DNA from: CAVWUA01 sp963758025
GTDB taxonomy: Bacteria; Planctomycetota; Planctomycetia; Isosphaerales; Isosphaeraceae
Assembly (NCBI GenBank): GCA_963758025.1
Contig: CAVWUA010000006.1
Location: forward strand, 248,001 to 312,000
Length of the DNA stretch: 64,000 nt
Direction: 5' to 3'
Shown: positions 9,595 to 17,450 of the stretch, one piece after another
Layout: each line of letters begins with the position of its first letter
How positions within the stretch are numbered: the first letter of the stretch is position 1
Notes under the pieces: generated by a model
Databases searched by the model: none
What the model saw: the letters and a program-made list of their open reading frames with translations, nothing else
What the model was told of the DNA's origin: nothing
Position numbers and translations under genes: made by a program

Positions 9595-10422
9595 CTACGG
9601 GGACGCGGACACATCGAGCGATTCCAGCCGTTTCCGGGCCTGTTCGGCCTCCGCGCCGGGGATCTCGGAAAGCCAGGTCCAGAGTCGGCGTGCACGCGCG
9701 GCATCGCCATTCTGAGTCGCCTCCTCGGCGGCGGCTTGCAGTTCGTCCAGGGTCAGAACCCCCGAAATCTTGCGCGCTCCGTTGCGTGCCCGCTCGACCT
9801 CGTCGGTGTTGAGGAGGGTGCCGGTCGTGCCGGAGGCGAGCAGGTTCGTGCGGTCCTGCCGGTGCGGCAGGCTGAGCGCGTGGCCCAGCTCGTGCGCCGT
9901 GACGCGGGGTAAGGGCTCGTCGATGCCCCCCTCCACGGGCCGCAAGCGTGACGTCTCCTGCACGATCGACACCCGATCTCCCAGAAACACGCCATTGACT
10001 GAGAACTCGTGAATATAATAGACCTTCAAGCCGGAAAAATCCCTGTCCGCCTCGGGCAAGAGCACGCGGAAGACCCCCAGCGGCGGAACGCCCTGGAGCC
10101 CGCGCACCGCCTGGAACCGCCCCTCGTTCTCGGCCGCCGGACGTTCGAGCGACTCCAGACCGAAGTGGATGCCCGCGACATGCCAGATGCCGTTGACCTT
10201 GCCGAGAATGCGGGCGATGTCCTCATCGGTCAGGGCGCAGTCGATTTCCGGGATCTCCTCCGACTGCAAGAGCCGCACGCGTAGCGGGACGATCAGGAAT
10301 TCCGCTCGCGGCGGCGGCTCGGTCACATCCGCCGGCTTCGGCTCGCCGCCGAGCACCGGCGAGACCAACAGGAGCGCGAGCCCGGCCATCCGAACGAGAG
10401 ATTTTGACAACAACACGCTCAT
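9595..10422 (-). CDS. Secreted zinc metalloprotease-like protein (HExxHxxxxxH)
   Basis: 275 aa starting at MSVLLSKSLV, chosen because it begins a clear signal peptide (cleavage near SPVLGG, residues 20-26); the longer upstream extension has no coding character. Residues 177-187 read HELGHALSLPH, the extended zinc-binding motif of metzincin-type proteases. A short C-terminal helix-rich region follows (about 215-275). The overall fold resembles the matrixin/reprolysin-like small proteases common in planctomycetes, but I cannot assign a named family. It is probably exported to the periplasm. It converges with the ABC permease (46-base gap). Confidence 0.82.
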   Translation of the reverse strand: MSVLLSKSLVRMAGLALLLVSPVLGGEPKPADVTEPPPRAEFLIVPLRVRLLQSEEIPEIDCALTDEDIARILGKVNGIWHVAGIHFGLESLERPAAENEGRFQAVRGLQGVPPLGVFRVLLPEADRDFSGLKVYYIHEFSVNGVFLGDRVSIVQETSRLRPVEGGIDEPLPRVTAHELGHALSLPHRQDRTNLLASGTTGTLLNTDEVERARNGARKISGVLTLDELQAAAEEATQNGDAARARRLWTWLSEIPGAEAEQARKRLESLDVSASP

Positions 10423-10591
10423 GCCCTTCTGGAATTTGGAATGAGGATCGAGTTCAGCATTCGCCACCCCCGATCTCCTCGTTCCCACGCTTTCCTGCGT
10501 GGAACGCTCTCTTCGGACGCTCCGCGTCCCTCCGGCCGACGCGGAGTGCGGGAACCAGAAACAAGCCATCACATTGCCACACGTATCGACA
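10423..10591. repeat. Intergenic stretch with a GC-rich hairpin-forming repeat
   Basis: The sequence between the protease and oxidoreductase genes holds a GTTCCCACGC...GCGTGGAAC dyad followed by GGACGCTCCGCGTCC and GACGCGGAGTGCGGGAACC. These self-complementary pieces are like the repeat families elsewhere in the window. No gene is visible here. Confidence 0.4.
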
Positions 10592-11725
10592 TCAAGATCG
10601 CTCGGCATGAGGGCCCGTTTCATCCGTCACTGAGCCTACGCGGGGGATCGTCATCCGGTGCTCCTGAGCGCTGCGGAGGACGGCCTCGCAGAGGGCGATG
10701 GTTTTCAGGTTGTCGCGGCCGTTGATGTCCGGCTCGTCGCCGGTCTCGATCGACCGGAGCAAACCGGCCATCGGGCCGGCGAAGGCGTCGGGGAACCAGG
10801 CTTCGGGCCAGCGCGGGCGATGCCACGACCCGCCATCGCGGACCGTCGTCCAGTCGATCGTGCTGGGCACGCGCTCGGGCCAGCCAGGCCAGCCGATCGT
10901 GCCAAGGGCCAGCCCCTCGGTCCCCTCGAACCGCCAGCGAATGCCGATCTCGGCCGCGGCCCCCTCACGCGCCGGACCGGCCCAGACGTCGTCCCAGCCG
11001 GACGCTCGGGCGCCGTTGTCGTATTCGAGAATATACAGGTTGATCCCATCTTTATGATGAAATCTGGTGCGAGGATCGGGCCGGGTGCTCGCCAGCACGC
11101 GGGCCGGGTCCCCCAGCCAGTAGCGGAACGTATCGAGGTGATGGATGCTCATGATGAACGTCGAGAGCGACCGCCCCCCCTCGGCCCAGGGCATCCAGTG
11201 CGGGATCGCCCGCATCTCGATCGTCGCGAGCACGGGATCGCCCATCACGCCGCGATCGAGCAAGGTCTTCAGAGCACGGACCGAGTGGTCGTAACGCATG
11301 TTCTGATTGACCTGGAGCGGGATCTCCGCCTTCCGACAATCGGTCACGAGCGCGCGGGCGTCCTCGAGCGACGTGGCGAGCGGCTTCTGGGCGAGGATGC
11401 CCCGGACCTTGCGGGGGTGCTCCAGGATGCGCCGGACGATCCCTTTCTGCGCGGCGGGGGGCACGGCGATATCGACAACGGCGACCTCGGGATCGTCGAG
11501 CATTGCCTCCAGCGAGTCAAACACCCGCGGCACGTTCCGCAGGTGGGCGACCTCCTCGGCCCGTTCCTTCGTCCGTGAGGTGATCCCGACGACCGGGAAC
11601 CCCGCCTGCGCGTAGGCGACGAGGTGGCAATCGCGGACGATGAACCCCGCCCCGACGACGCCGATGCCCAGGTCCCGGCGCTCGGGCATCGCGGGCAGGT
11701 GGTTAAGATCGACGTTGGTGGACAT
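10592..11725 (-). CDS. Gfo/Idh/MocA family NAD(P)-dependent oxidoreductase
   Basis: About 377 aa, cytoplasmic. The N-terminal Rossmann fold starts at LGIGVVGAGFIVRDCHL (GxGxxx nucleotide loop). The EKP-type motif appears as GILAQKPLATSLEDA, with Gln in place of the usual Glu before Lys-Pro. The C-terminal alpha/beta domain contains SIHHLDTFRYWLG, which carries the usual catalytic His region. I start at the ATG giving MSTNVDLNHL; a second ATG three codons upstream is possible. Substrate cannot be told; family members oxidise sugars, inositols and related polyols. It is a single gene with no obvious operon partner. Confidence 0.9.
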   Translation of the reverse strand: MSTNVDLNHLPAMPERRDLGIGVVGAGFIVRDCHLVAYAQAGFPVVGITSRTKERAEEVAHLRNVPRVFDSLEAMLDDPEVAVVDIAVPPAAQKGIVRRILEHPRKVRGILAQKPLATSLEDARALVTDCRKAEIPLQVNQNMRYDHSVRALKTLLDRGVMGDPVLATIEMRAIPHWMPWAEGGRSLSTFIMSIHHLDTFRYWLGDPARVLASTRPDPRTRFHHKDGINLYILEYDNGARASGWDDVWAGPAREGAAAEIGIRWRFEGTEGLALGTIGWPGWPERVPSTIDWTTVRDGGSWHRPRWPEAWFPDAFAGPMAGLLRSIETGDEPDINGRDNLKTIALCEAVLRSAQEHRMTIPRVGSVTDETGPHAERS

Positions 11726-11858
11726 GAGTATCAATCTGCCTGTGAACGAGGGGTTCTTCCAGAGATCGATGAATGATACTTTTTCTCCTCATTCTCTCGT
11801 TCTCCATGAAAACGAAGGTGCATTTTTATACATTACGCGATTCCTCTGAGGATTCCGG

Positions 11859-12191
11859 CTACCCCTCGGGAAAAACGTCACCGGGCTCGACAGGTCTCTC
11901 GCCAGGAGCCCGTATGGCAAGCACCCGCACAAAATTTCCCTGCACGGTGAACAAGGCCCGGTAGGTGCGTCCTTTGCGAACCTCGAAGAGGAGGTGCCTC
12001 ACTTCCTGCGGAAAGAAGCGGCTCTCGTAGGCGAGACCACAGGCGAGCGGAAAGGATTCGAGTCGAGCAAGGGATTCATAAAAACGAGCGGTAAGACGGT
12101 CGGCCCCCTCGGGCCATCGCTCAGCGAGGGCCGCACTGAGGCGGTCGAGGTCGGCATAGGCCCCCTCGGTTAACTGAACGTCAAAGTTCAT
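11859..12191 (-). CDS. RelE/ParE-family toxin of a type II toxin-antitoxin pair
   Basis: 110 aa. The pattern is that of RelE/ParE toxins: an N-terminal beta strand (FDVQLTEGAYADLDRL), a two-helix region, then strands VRHLLFEVRKGRTYRALFTV and VRVLAIRAPG. RelE types act on ribosome-bound mRNA and ParE types on gyrase; the sequence alone does not decide. The gene overlaps the upstream antitoxin-like gene by four bases (ATGA), so translation is coupled. Confidence 0.85.
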   Translation of the reverse strand: MNFDVQLTEGAYADLDRLSAALAERWPEGADRLTARFYESLARLESFPLACGLAYESRFFPQEVRHLLFEVRKGRTYRALFTVQGNFVRVLAIRAPGERPVEPGDVFPEG

Positions 12192-12445
12192 GGAAGCGGA
12201 GGGAGATTGTGCTTGCGGCGAATCTCCCGTAACGCTTCACGAGCGGGCCGCATCCGCCCGGCCTCGATGTCCGCGAATCCGCGCCGAATCGCTTCGAGGG
12301 TCTCCTCCCGCTCCTGGTCGGTCTGGTTCTCGATGTCCCACTGCACGAGGGCTTCCTCAAGGGTCATTTCGGCTCCGCCGTTAGCAAGCCTTTCGTCGAT
12401 AAAACCTTTAAAGGCTCTAAGGTCGTTGGCTCGATCGGTGGCCAT
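12188..12445 (-). CDS. Antitoxin component of the RelE/ParE-type pair
   Basis: 85 aa, charged and helical, with the segment MTLEEALVQWDIENQTDQE in the middle and a basic tail (REIRRKHNLPPLP). This matches the small antitoxins that precede ParE/RelE toxins. It comes first in the operon and overlaps the toxin start by four bases. DNA-binding fold not recognisable by eye. The role is inferred from position and from the toxin partner. Confidence 0.75.
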   Translation of the reverse strand: MATDRANDLRAFKGFIDERLANGGAEMTLEEALVQWDIENQTDQEREETLEAIRRGFADIEAGRMRPAREALREIRRKHNLPPLP

Positions 12446-12634
12446 GGCTCGTTCCCCTCCGATTCTCGTATCCCTTAGAATCGTTTACGTGTGCTTGAAT
12501 CGGTTGCCCATGGCGGGCTGTCCGCCAGAGACGGCTCCGGACCGGCAGGCCGTGAAATGCAGCGACGCGCACACGAGATCCGCTCGGGATCATTCCATCC
12601 TACGCACGGGCGCGGCCCTGTCCAGCACCCGATA

Positions 12635-13039
12635 TCACGGCTCAGGCCGCGCATCGGGCTGGCGAACAAACTCCTCCCAGTAGTGATCGCGGCCGAACCA
12701 GAACGCCAGGAAGGCCCCGGCCGCGATCATCAGCCAGGTGATCGACGACAACTCGGTCAGGTGGGCCAGGAAATACCCGAGGCTGTCGTCCTTCGCGAAG
12801 GGCCGCCCCCGCCACTCGGCAAACAAGCCCAGGGCGGCTCCGGCGACCGCGCAGACGACCCCGCGCGGCGTCGAGTGGTGCCGCGCCAGCAGGTTGCAAC
12901 CCAGCCCGACCAGGCCGCCGGGAAGGATCATCGCGTAGAACCCACTCCCGAGCAGCCAGAGGAACCCCACATATCCCACGACCCCGCCGACCGCCGCCCC
13001 GATCAGGCCAAGGAGATTGCTGACCACCACTCGGGACAT
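12635..13039 (-). CDS. Small integral membrane protein, function unknown
   Basis: 134 aa from MSRVVVSNLLG; the earlier ATG adds only non-hydrophobic residues. Four hydrophobic stretches are visible: VVVSNLLGLIGAAVGGVVGY, VGFLWLLGSGFYAMILPGGL, RGVVCAVAGAALGLFAEW, and WLMIAAGAFLAFWFG, with a charged tail (RDHYWEEF). I do not recognise a family. It has no obvious operon partner: the toxin-antitoxin pair lies 190 bases downstream and a DUF1080 gene upstream, both on the same strand. Confidence 0.72.
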   Translation of the reverse strand: MSRVVVSNLLGLIGAAVGGVVGYVGFLWLLGSGFYAMILPGGLVGLGCNLLARHHSTPRGVVCAVAGAALGLFAEWRGRPFAKDDSLGYFLAHLTELSSITWLMIAAGAFLAFWFGRDHYWEEFVRQPDARPEP

Positions 13040-13175
13040 CGCGACCCCTCCCCGTTTGTCAAACCCGGCCACCCCGCATCGTCCACACCGCCATCTCCGA
13101 TCCTATTCGGAGATGGCCGCGATGACCACGAAAAAATTCGTCGAGACTCCGTTCCCGGGACGGTCGATCGACGGC

Positions 13176-13851
13176 TCAACGATCGAGGGGGCGGACGCTG
13201 ACTTCCTTGAAGAGGACGTGGTCGCTGTTGCGGTTGTAGTCGTCGTGGTTCTGGAGGCCAATGTAGCCGGATTCGGGGCGAGGCCCGCGCTCCGGTTCGT
13301 AGGGCTTGGTCCGTTCGGGGGCGGGCTGGCTCGGGTCGAAGTCGCTGACGGATTTACCATTGACGGTCACGTGAATTTTGTCGCCATCGAGGGTGATGAC
13401 CATCGTGTTCCACTGGCCGGCTTCGGGCGGGTCGGCCTGGGTCTTGACGAACGAATAGACGGCCCCGGTGCGGTGGAACGGGTCGGCGCCGTCGCAGATC
13501 TGCACTTCATACCCGTGATGGACGGCGTACCACTCATCCTTCGGCTTGTCGGCGATCCGGACGAAGACGCCGGAGTTCGACCCCTTGCTCGCGGTCTTGT
13601 ACACGACCCGGAGCTGACAGTTGCCGAACTTTTCCTTCGTGTACCAGAGCAACCCCATGCCCCCTTCGGAACGCAGGATCCCTCTTCGAGAACCATCTTG
13701 CCGGGGCCGATGTGCTCCCAGCCGTCCAGGTTCTTGCCGTCGAACAGCGTCGCCAGCCGTCGCTTTTGGCTTCGGACTTCGCATCGTCAGCCTGGGCCGT
13801 CGTGGCGAGCAGCAGGGACAGCAACGCGGAGGTCAGTGCGAGCGTCTTCAT
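13176..13851 (-). CDS. Secreted DUF1080 (3-keto-disaccharide hydrolase-like) protein, frame broken
   Basis: The signal peptide (MKTLALTSALLSLLLATTAQA) is in one frame starting at 13851. A short piece giving MVLEEGS is in a second frame near 13690. The main domain (GGMGLLWYTKEKFGNCQLRV to VRPLDR) is in a third frame ending at 13176. Combined, the pieces give about 225 aa with a complete DUF1080 fold (beta-sandwich, concanavalin-like): FKTASKGSNSGVFVRI-type core, YEVQICDG, WNTMVITLDGDKIHVTVNGK, and GYIGLQNH. Family members cleave or bind 3-keto-sugars in the periplasm. Breaks at about 13770 and 13690 look like single-base indels. Confidence 0.78.
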
Positions 13852-13917
13852 GGTGTTCGTTCTCCCGGGAAGGTGCGGATTCACTTGCGATTATCTCACA
13901 ACGCGAATGCCGGGCCG

Positions 13918-14761
13918 TCAAGCCTCCGGCCCGTTCCAGGGGCGGAACCAGCGGTCGAACTCGGCAGCTGGGGGCGTCGCGGGTAATCGCTCTCGCGGCG
14001 CGGGCCACGGCCAGGACCGGGGCGAGCACGCTCATCAGGCGGACGCTGCCCCGCCAGGCGACGTCCCAGCAAGGCGGGACCACGACCGCCAGCATGCCCA
14101 GGAGGGTCAGGCCGAGCAGGATGACGTGCGGCTCGCACGATTTGTACGCGGGCCAGGTGACGGCGGCCCGGCCGCGACGCGGCCAGGGGGGCGGGGGCAC
14201 GGGGCGGCCTCCTGAGCCGCCATCGACGCGGAAGGATCGGCTTTCACGCTTCAAGCGCTGAAAGAAGGTCTTGTAGCGGCAATCGTTCTGGAGGCTCAGA
14301 AACGCCCAGCCGAGCGCGACGGCAAACCCGGCGAGCGTCCAGCGGAGGTCGCCCGAACGCTCGGCCAGGCCGAACCCGAGGGCGAAGCCGAGCGTCAGAC
14401 CCTGGGCGTGGTGGTAGAGGTAATCGAAATAGACCCCGCCCAGGCTGGCCGTCCCGTTCCAGCGCGCGACCTGGCCGTCCACGTGGTCGAGCCAGTACGC
14501 CAGGTGGACGAGCACCACGCCCGCGACGAACCCGGAGCGCGTGCCCGAACCGATCGCCAACGCCGCCGCCGTGGAGAGGAACAGCGCCGCCAGCGTGACC
14601 TGATGCGCCGAGACCCCCAGCCGAACCGCCAGCCACGTGCCGTAGAGCGCGGAGGGGCGTCCCCATCGCCGGGCGAGCCAGTTGCCGATCTCCGGGGCAC
14701 CGCTCGCCGAGTGCTTGAAGACCCGTCCGCGCAGTTCCGCCAGCGAGGGCCGTGCCGTCAT
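13918..14761 (-). CDS. CDP-alcohol phosphatidyltransferase family membrane protein, C-terminus frame broken
   Basis: About 280 aa from MTARPSLAELRG. The CDP-alcohol phosphotransferase signature appears as a D-x2-DG-x2-AR-like run, here WLDHVDGQVARWNGTASLGGVYFD split over HVDGQVARWN and FDYLYHH, in which the usual D-G-x2-A-R core is kept and the downstream G-x3-D-x3-D part is partly kept (GGVYFDYLYHH). At least four hydrophobic helices follow. Near 13975 the frame shifts: the original frame runs into the DUF1080 gene, whereas another frame gives a sensible end (AAEFDRWFRPWNGPEA) stopping at 13918. The enzyme would join an alcohol to a CDP-activated lipid or polyol. Its substrate is unknown. 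A repeat island and an IS element lie upstream. Confidence 0.75.
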
Positions 14762-14838
14762 CGGCGGGCCTCCCCGATGGGGAATTTGGGTCCTCTGACG
14801 ATCTGAGAGGCGACGGAAAGTGCGGGTTGGGTTGGCTG

Positions 14839-14993
14839 GGGTCTCGTCTGCGAGACCTCGGTTCTGGTGCGCCGGGGTCTCGTGGACGAGACCACGGCCA
14901 CCCGTCCGGAGACCAGGGGAACCCCCCTCGATCCCCCCTTGGTAAGGGGGGAGGAGGATCAGGGGAACCCCCCTCGATCCCCCCTTGGTAAGG
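14839..14993. repeat. Intergenic palindromic repeats, interrupted by the IS element
   Basis: Holds one copy of the GGTCTCGT...GAGACC family (14847-14895) and two copies of the AGGGGAACCCCCCTCGATCC family (about 14918-14950 and 14960-14993). The second copy is cut exactly at 14993 by the insertion sequence and resumes at 16424. Confidence 0.85.
14985..14993 (+). repeat. Left 9-bp target-site duplication of the IS4 element
   Basis: TTGGTAAGG immediately before the left inverted repeat; the same nine bases follow the right inverted repeat at 16424-16432. Confidence 0.92.
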
Positions 14994-15012
14994 CATAGGT
15001 ATGGACACAACT
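14994..15012 (+). repeat. Left terminal inverted repeat of the IS4-family element
   Basis: CATAGGTATGGACACAACT; its exact reverse complement is at 16405-16423. Confidence 0.93.
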
Positions 15013-15094
15013 TTTCGACCTGGGTAACTTCGATCGGCATGGCTATTACTTTGGACATCTGGACAAACGACACCAGGATCGGTACTGGAAACTC

Positions 15095-16393
15095 GTGAGC
15101 GAGCATGCGCACGCGGTCAACGCGGTCGTGACTGGGCTGTCCGCCCTGCCGGGGACGGCCCAGCCCTTCGCCGCGGCTCGGGCCATGACCCGCTTCCTCA
15201 ACCACGACGACATCCCCTTCCACGCCCTCATCGAGCCCGCTCAGGACGCCGTTCGCTCCGCTTTATCCGCGTCTCCGGGGCGGTTCACGCTGGTTGTCCA
15301 CGACTGGTGCATGTTCAACTTCAACACGCACACGTCGAAGCACGATCGCTATGTCCGTTCCCACGACACCGACCTGGGTTACGAGCTGGGGACCGCCCTG
15401 GTCGTCGACGCCGCAGATGGCCGCCCGCTGGGGCCGATGGAATTCCGCCTGCGCACCGCCGACGGCATGCTCTCGACGCGGCACGGCGGCGCCGCCGTGC
15501 CGCCGGGGCACGTCGATGAACTCGACGATGTGATGGCCGCGTCGCGACGCTGGGGCCTGGGCCGCACGCCGATCCATGTCATCGACCGTGAGGCCGATTC
15601 GGTCGGCCATTACCGCCGCTGGCAGGCCGCCGGCCACGCGTTCGTCGTCCGCGCCAACCGCGACCGCGTCGTCCTGCACGAAGGACACGCGTGCAAGCTG
15701 GGCGTGGTGGCCGCCGCCCTGACCGGCTCGTTCACCGACGTGCGCGACACGGCGGGCCGGCCCGAGACGGTCACGATCCGGGCCGGCACCGGGACGATTC
15801 GCGTCGCCGAGGCGACCGTGGTCCTGCACCGGCCGGCGCGACGCTATACCGGCGAGAAGACCGCCAGCGGCCACAAGAAGCAGGTCGACGTCCCGGGCCC
15901 GCCCGTGCCGCTGCGGCTGGTGGTGACGCAGGTGGTCGACGCGGCGGGGACGGTGCTGGCCGAGTGGCTCCTGCTGACGAACGTGGCCGTCGAGGATGCC
16001 GCCGCGGCGACGATCGGCCGGTGGTACGCGTGGCGGTGGGGGATCGAATCGTATCATAAGTTGCTCAAATCGGCCGGGATGAATGCGGAGTCGTGGCAGC
16101 AGGAGAGCGGCGCGGCGTTCCTGCGGCGGCTGTGCGTGGCGAGCATGGCCTGTCTGACGGTCTGGCACCTGCAACGAGACGAGTCGGAGGCCGCCGCAAC
16201 CTTGCGCCGGGTCCTGGTGCGGCTGTCGGGTCGGCAGATGAAGCATCGGGTGGAGTCGACGGCGCCGGCGCTGCTGGCCGGTCTGGAGCGGCTGCTGGCG
16301 ATCGATGACCTGATGCAGGTCGAGGACCTGGAGGAGGTCCTCGACCTTGCGAGGCGCCACCTCCCCCGCCTCTTCCCCGACCGCTCCGGTTGA
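15095..16393 (+). CDS. IS4-family transposase
   Basis: 432 aa from a GTG. Catalytic features are all visible: first Asp in LVVHDWCMFNF (near residue 70), second Asp in HVIDREADS (near 165), and the YREK box Y-x2-R-x3-E-x6-K in YAWRWGIESYHKLLK (near 309-323). The reading frame stays open upstream to 14999 and gives a protein-like sequence (FDLGNFDRHGYYFGHLDKRH) with no ATG, GTG or TTG, so the true start may be a non-standard codon or the first part may be untranslated. The gene spans almost the whole element and has no frame breaks, unlike several neighbours. Confidence 0.95.
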   Translation: MSEHAHAVNAVVTGLSALPGTAQPFAAARAMTRFLNHDDIPFHALIEPAQDAVRSALSASPGRFTLVVHDWCMFNFNTHTSKHDRYVRSHDTDLGYELGTALVVDAADGRPLGPMEFRLRTADGMLSTRHGGAAVPPGHVDELDDVMAASRRWGLGRTPIHVIDREADSVGHYRRWQAAGHAFVVRANRDRVVLHEGHACKLGVVAAALTGSFTDVRDTAGRPETVTIRAGTGTIRVAEATVVLHRPARRYTGEKTASGHKKQVDVPGPPVPLRLVVTQVVDAAGTVLAEWLLLTNVAVEDAAAATIGRWYAWRWGIESYHKLLKSAGMNAESWQQESGAAFLRRLCVASMACLTVWHLQRDESEAAATLRRVLVRLSGRQMKHRVESTAPALLAGLERLLAIDDLMQVEDLEEVLDLARRHLPRLFPDRSG

Positions 16394-16404
16394 CCTATTC
16401 GGAG

Positions 16405-16423
16405 AGTTGTGTCCATACCTATG
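16405..16423 (-). repeat. Right terminal inverted repeat of the IS4-family element
   Basis: AGTTGTGTCCATACCTATG, exact reverse complement of the left end. Confidence 0.93.
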
Positions 16424-16432
16424 TTGGTAAGG
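16424..16432 (+). repeat. Right 9-bp target-site duplication of the IS4 element
   Basis: TTGGTAAGG, identical to 14985-14993. Confidence 0.92.
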
Positions 16433-17450
16433 GGGGAGGAGATCAGGGGAACCCCCCTCGATCCCCCCTTGGTAAGGGGGGAAGGAAAGCCGGGTGATGA
16501 TCCACGCGCGGACGGCCCGCAGCCAGGTAGGGTCCGCCGCGCGGACCATTCCCATTGCCGAGGAAGACGGTCCGCACGGCGGACCCTACGGGGCTGAGAG
16601 GCGATCCGAGAAGCCCCGGAGGGGCGGCCGTCAATAGCCAGGGGCGTCAGCCCCTGGAGGGGAGACAGACACCATTGACATGTCCATTGAGCCCCGAAGG
16701 GGCGACAGAATCCCCCACGGAGAATCGACTTCTGTCGCCCCTCCGGGGCTTGTGTGGAGCGAACAGGCTCCTGGTCTCGTTCCAGGGGCTGACGCCCCTG
16801 GCTATTCACCGTCGCCCCTCCGGGGCAAATTAACCGTTTCCCGGATCGCCTCTGAGAGGGGATATGAGAAGGATCGTTCGTCTCCGTGTCGGGTGGGCAT
16901 CGCCCACCAGATCCCGAAGAGAAGCCGGGTAGGGTCCGCCGCGCGGACCATTCCCATTGCGCAGGAAGACGGTCCGCACGGCGGACCCTACGGGGCTGTG
17001 CAGGTTGGGGTGGCTGGGGTCTCGTCCGCGAGACCCGGTTCTGCTGTGCGGGGGTCTCGTACGTGAGACTCCGGTTCTGGTGCGCCGGGGTCTCGTGGAC
17101 GAGACCTCGGCCACCCGTCCGGAGACCAGGGGAACCCCCCTCGATCCCCCCTTGGTAAGGGGGGAGGAGATCAGGGGAACCCCCCTCGATCCCCCCTTGG
17201 TAAGAGGGGAAGGGAAGCCGGGTGATGATCCACGCGCGGACGGCCCGCAGCCGGGTAGGGTCGGCCGTGCGGACCATTCCCATTGCGCAGGAAGACGGTC
17301 CGCACGGCGGACCCTACGGGGCTGTGCAGGTTGGGGTGGCTGGGGTCTCGTCCGCGAGACCTCGGTTCTGCTGTGCGGGGGTCTCGTCCGCGAAACCTCG
17401 GTTCTGGTGCGCCCAGGTCTCGCGGACGAGACTCCAGCCATCCGCCGAGT
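16424..17450. repeat. Repeat island: four interleaved palindromic repeat families
   Basis: About 1 kb that I read as non-coding or recently non-coding. Family A (AGGGGAACCCCCCTCGATCC, with TTGGTAAGGGGGGAG) occurs near 16446, 17128 and 17173. Family B (AGGGTCCGCCGCGCGGACC ... GGTCCGCACGGCGGACCCT) occurs near 16529, 16930 and 17256. Family C (GGTCTCGTCCGCGAGACC) occurs near 17017-17110 and 17341-17432. Family D (CCCCGGAGGGGCG with CAGGGGCGTCAGCCCCTG) occurs near 16612-16832. Each can fold into a strong hairpin. The ORFs running through here are rich in Arg/Pro and have no recognisable domains, apart from the read-through tail of the GT39-like gene. Confidence 0.88.

Larger units (their letters stand above)
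14994..16423 (+). mobile_element. Complete IS4-family insertion sequence, 1430 bp
   Basis: Bounded by 19-bp perfect inverted repeats (CATAGGTATGGACACAACT at 14994-15012, complement at 16405-16423) and flanked by a 9-bp direct repeat, within the range known for IS4-family target duplications. It carries one transposase with a complete DDE/YREK signature. The element sits inside a palindromic intergenic repeat and leaves the two halves of that repeat intact on each side, so the insertion is recent and simple. Confidence 0.95.
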
